Origin: a virus
DNA length: 39,794 bases
Direction: 5' to 3' (one strand)
Virus record (IMG/VR): IMGVR_UViG_3300048589_000210
Span: 1-39,794 of that record
Positions 38,336-39,794 of this stretch are shown here, in pieces; the first letter of the stretch is position 1, and every line of letters starts with the position of its first letter. The translations under genes and the position numbers were made by a program. Below the pieces are notes generated by a model. That model did not search any database. It saw only the letters and a list, made by a program, of their open reading frames with translations, and was not told where the DNA came from.

Positions 38336-39433
38336 CTAATCTAAGCGGGTAATGACTAGGTTGTCGATACTAGCGTTAACAAATTCGATTTCAATACTTC
38401 CGCTTTCAGAGTGGTTGTTTATAAAAGTAAAAAATCTCTCGCCCGATCCAGACACTTGATTGTCCTCAACCAGAATATCAACCTTTCCAGCGAACTCTGC
38501 GTATGTATCGGGTATTGTTATGTTACCACCGCTACCGTGAAAGATGCATTCCCCACGACCGGCGACCTCAAGGCATTCAATAGATTTGCCACCACCGATC
38601 CGAAGATTAACGACAATCGAATAGAATGGTATCGTTTCATAATCGAACGTGATCCGATAATTCCGCCAAGTTTCGTCGCCAATAGTCAGGGACGACTCTT
38701 TGGTGACATCCTGAAGGACTCCATTGACGATAATTGGATTGCCCGAGACTGTAAACGCAGGATCAATCTCACCGTCGTCAAAATCCTCTATGTACTCGCT
38801 TTGAGCAATGGGAGTCGGTGTAGCGGTAGGAGCAGACGTTACCTCAACAGTCACGGGCACTTCAGCAACCACCTCAACTAACCGTGTAGTTTCAACAGTA
38901 ACTGGAACTTCTTCGATGGATTCGACTATCCTAGTTACTTCATTTGTGACTTCCACCTCTTCCTTGACGATACGTGTCACTTCTTCGATTCTCGTAACCT
39001 CTATCTCATTAGTCACTGTAAGTGGAAGCAGGGCATCCAGTAACCAATACAGGACGATCAGTCCCACTAGACCGCCAAGGATCAAAAGTATTGGGCTTCT
39101 ACGTCTGGGTTCGTCTTGCCTTCCGGCAGGATCGTCTTTGATTTCAGTTGGCGCGGTTGGGGGAGGAGGACCGCCACCAAACAACTGTCTTATGGATCGG
39201 TCTGTCTCATCGTTTGCTCTACCGAGTATGTATGGACACGCCTGGTCAATTGTGAAGGGTCTCAAGTTTGACGAGGCACTTATCCGCAGATTCCTACAAG
39301 TGGTCTCACTCCACCCTGTATCAGCCGAGAGATCGATATCTTTGTAGTCTGGGTGTTCGCACAGTAGCTTAACGACCCGCAATTCTTGAGGATTAAGGAA
39401 ACTTACGCGGGATTTAATGTCGCTTGCGTCCAT
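38336..39433 (-). CDS. Membrane protein with cytoplasmic HTH, repeat stalk and LamG-like ectodomain
   Basis: 365 residues. Residues 12-58 form a LuxR/sigma-4-like helix-turn-helix (LNPQELRVVKLLCEHPDYKD, then DLSADTGWSETTCRNLRIS). A Pro linker (GGGPPPPTAPTE) and Arg triplet (110-112) precede one membrane helix (113-138), so the N-terminus is inside. Outside are EVTRIV/VPVTVEVT repeats (142-200), PTATPTP, and a jelly-roll-like domain from about 213 to the end (YIEDFDDGEIDPAFTVSG, WRNYRITFDYETI). The layout is that of one-component membrane regulators such as ToxR/CadC. The strong AGGAGGGG site supports ATG 39433. Opposite strand to the lytic genes, so expression in lysogens is likely. Confidence 0.65.
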   Translation of the reverse strand: MDASDIKSRVSFLNPQELRVVKLLCEHPDYKDIDLSADTGWSETTCRNLRISASSNLRPFTIDQACPYILGRANDETDRSIRQLFGGGPPPPTAPTEIKDDPAGRQDEPRRRSPILLILGGLVGLIVLYWLLDALLPLTVTNEIEVTRIEEVTRIVKEEVEVTNEVTRIVESIEEVPVTVETTRLVEVVAEVPVTVEVTSAPTATPTPIAQSEYIEDFDDGEIDPAFTVSGNPIIVNGVLQDVTKESSLTIGDETWRNYRITFDYETIPFYSIVVNLRIGGGKSIECLEVAGRGECIFHGSGGNITIPDTYAEFAGKVDILVEDNQVSGSGERFFTFINNHSESGSIEIEFVNASIDNLVITRLD

Positions 39434-39480
39434 GACCCCTCCTGAGACACAAAACAGCCCGAAAGACGACCGAAAGACTT

Positions 39481-39496
39481 AATTTCTTAAGAAATT
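39481..39496. promoter_or_regulatory. Perfect 16-bp palindrome in divergent promoter region
   Basis: AATTTCTTAAGAAATT is a perfect inverted repeat midway between the minus gene start (39433) and the plus gene start (39549), so it is a probable operator. On the minus strand it is followed by two direct repeats of GTCTTTCGG, 11 bp apart (39456-39475). The neighbouring HTH membrane protein is the first candidate to bind it. Confidence 0.45.
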
Positions 39497-39548
39497 TAAT
39501 GATCTATGCTGAAAGTAGGATTTTAAATTCAGTTGAGGAGATAAGCAA

Positions 39549-39794
39549 ATGAACGCAGTAGATGTTCGGGAAATGGTCTGGGTAGAGAGTGTTGACACGG
39601 CTCAAGCAGTAATAGAGTTTGGTAACCAGCATGGCATGACCTTCAAGGTGTTAGACCGAAGGGACCTGCTTCAGCAGACAGAGCGCGATGAGAAGTATGT
39701 TTATTACCCTATCGACGAACTGCCTCAAGGGTTTCACATCCCTAACGAAGCACATCGGAGGCTCGAGATGGTGGGGTCTAACTTCCCTATCCAG
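39549..39794 (+). CDS. Small hypothetical protein, N-terminal part (continues beyond window)
   Basis: 82 residues to the right edge, with no stop. A good GAGGAG site (39535-39540) lies 8 bases before the ATG. The sequence (MNAVDVREMVWVESVDTAQA, then YYPIDELPQGFHIPNEAHRR) has no family I recognise. If the map is circular it continues in frame into bases 1-87, giving about 110 residues. It is divergent from the HTH membrane protein gene and would be read toward the attachment core and integrase. Confidence 0.6.
   Translation, partial: MNAVDVREMVWVESVDTAQAVIEFGNQHGMTFKVLDRRDLLQQTERDEKYVYYPIDELPQGFHIPNEAHRRLEMVGSNFPIQ

Noticed and set aside
38411-39347. Two plus-strand frames opposite the HTH membrane protein, one rich in TSTVTGTS
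   Set aside because: They are complements of the VT-repeat stalk and ectodomain on the minus strand. The minus gene has a strong ribosome site, membrane helix and domain order; these have none.
440-39530. Frequent TTTTAAAA/TTTAAA across the window
   Set aside because: Mostly Phe-Lys codon pairs inside genes. I cannot test over-representation by eye.

Overview
The window looks like the whole genome, or nearly the whole genome, of a temperate tailed phage, most likely podovirus-like. It has a tyrosine integrase beside a tRNA-derived attachment site. It also has terminase, portal, scaffold, an SU10-type capsid protein, a P22 gp10-like tail protein, a very large internal (ejection-type) protein and lysis genes. 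I see no tape measure, sheath or tail-tube gene. The two window ends join in frame: the gene starting at 39549 runs off the right edge, and bases 1-87 read as its C-terminus. This suggests a circular map opened inside a small gene, rather than a prophage with host flanks. The host is probably a member of Chloroflexota. The only evidence is a surface protein (38336-39433, minus) with EVTRIV/VPVTVEVT repeats and a PTATPTP linker, a style common in that phylum.

Layout. 85-126: attP-like identity to the 3' half of a tRNA-Lys(CTT). 231-1328: integrase (minus), divergent from a small HTH gene at 1375. 1375-6766: early operon of tightly overlapping genes (SSB, lysozyme-like protein, winged helix, 2H phosphoesterase, VRR-NUC nuclease, HNH-AP2 endonuclease, SprT-like protease), with no polymerase, helicase or primase. 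6830-8774: DNA methyltransferase facing an Eco29kI-family GIY-YIG restriction enzyme. 8840-15336: terminase (large subunit split in two ORFs), then an uninterrupted run of six sugar-type enzymes (four glycosyltransferases, a sulfotransferase-like protein, a methyltransferase) and a sigma-region-4-like protein. 15365-36059: virion genes, including two fiber-like proteins, one with 24-residue tandem repeats. 36056-37753: lysis module with an M23 endolysin and holin candidates. 38336-39433: minus-strand HTH-transmembrane-ectodomain protein.

Two points stand out. First, a glycan-synthesis and decoration cassette is built into the packaging operon, and the same phage encodes a Ser/Thr-rich 24-residue repeat fiber that could be its substrate. 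Second, most late transcription units share one promoter form: (TA)(G/A)CGAC near -35, 17-18 bp, a TAnnnT-like -10, then 6-8 nt to an ATG with no Shine-Dalgarno sequence. This predicts leaderless late mRNAs. The sigma-region-4-like protein encoded just before the first such promoter is a candidate regulator.

Most assignments come from motifs read by eye. No database search was run, so the finer family names are inferences.
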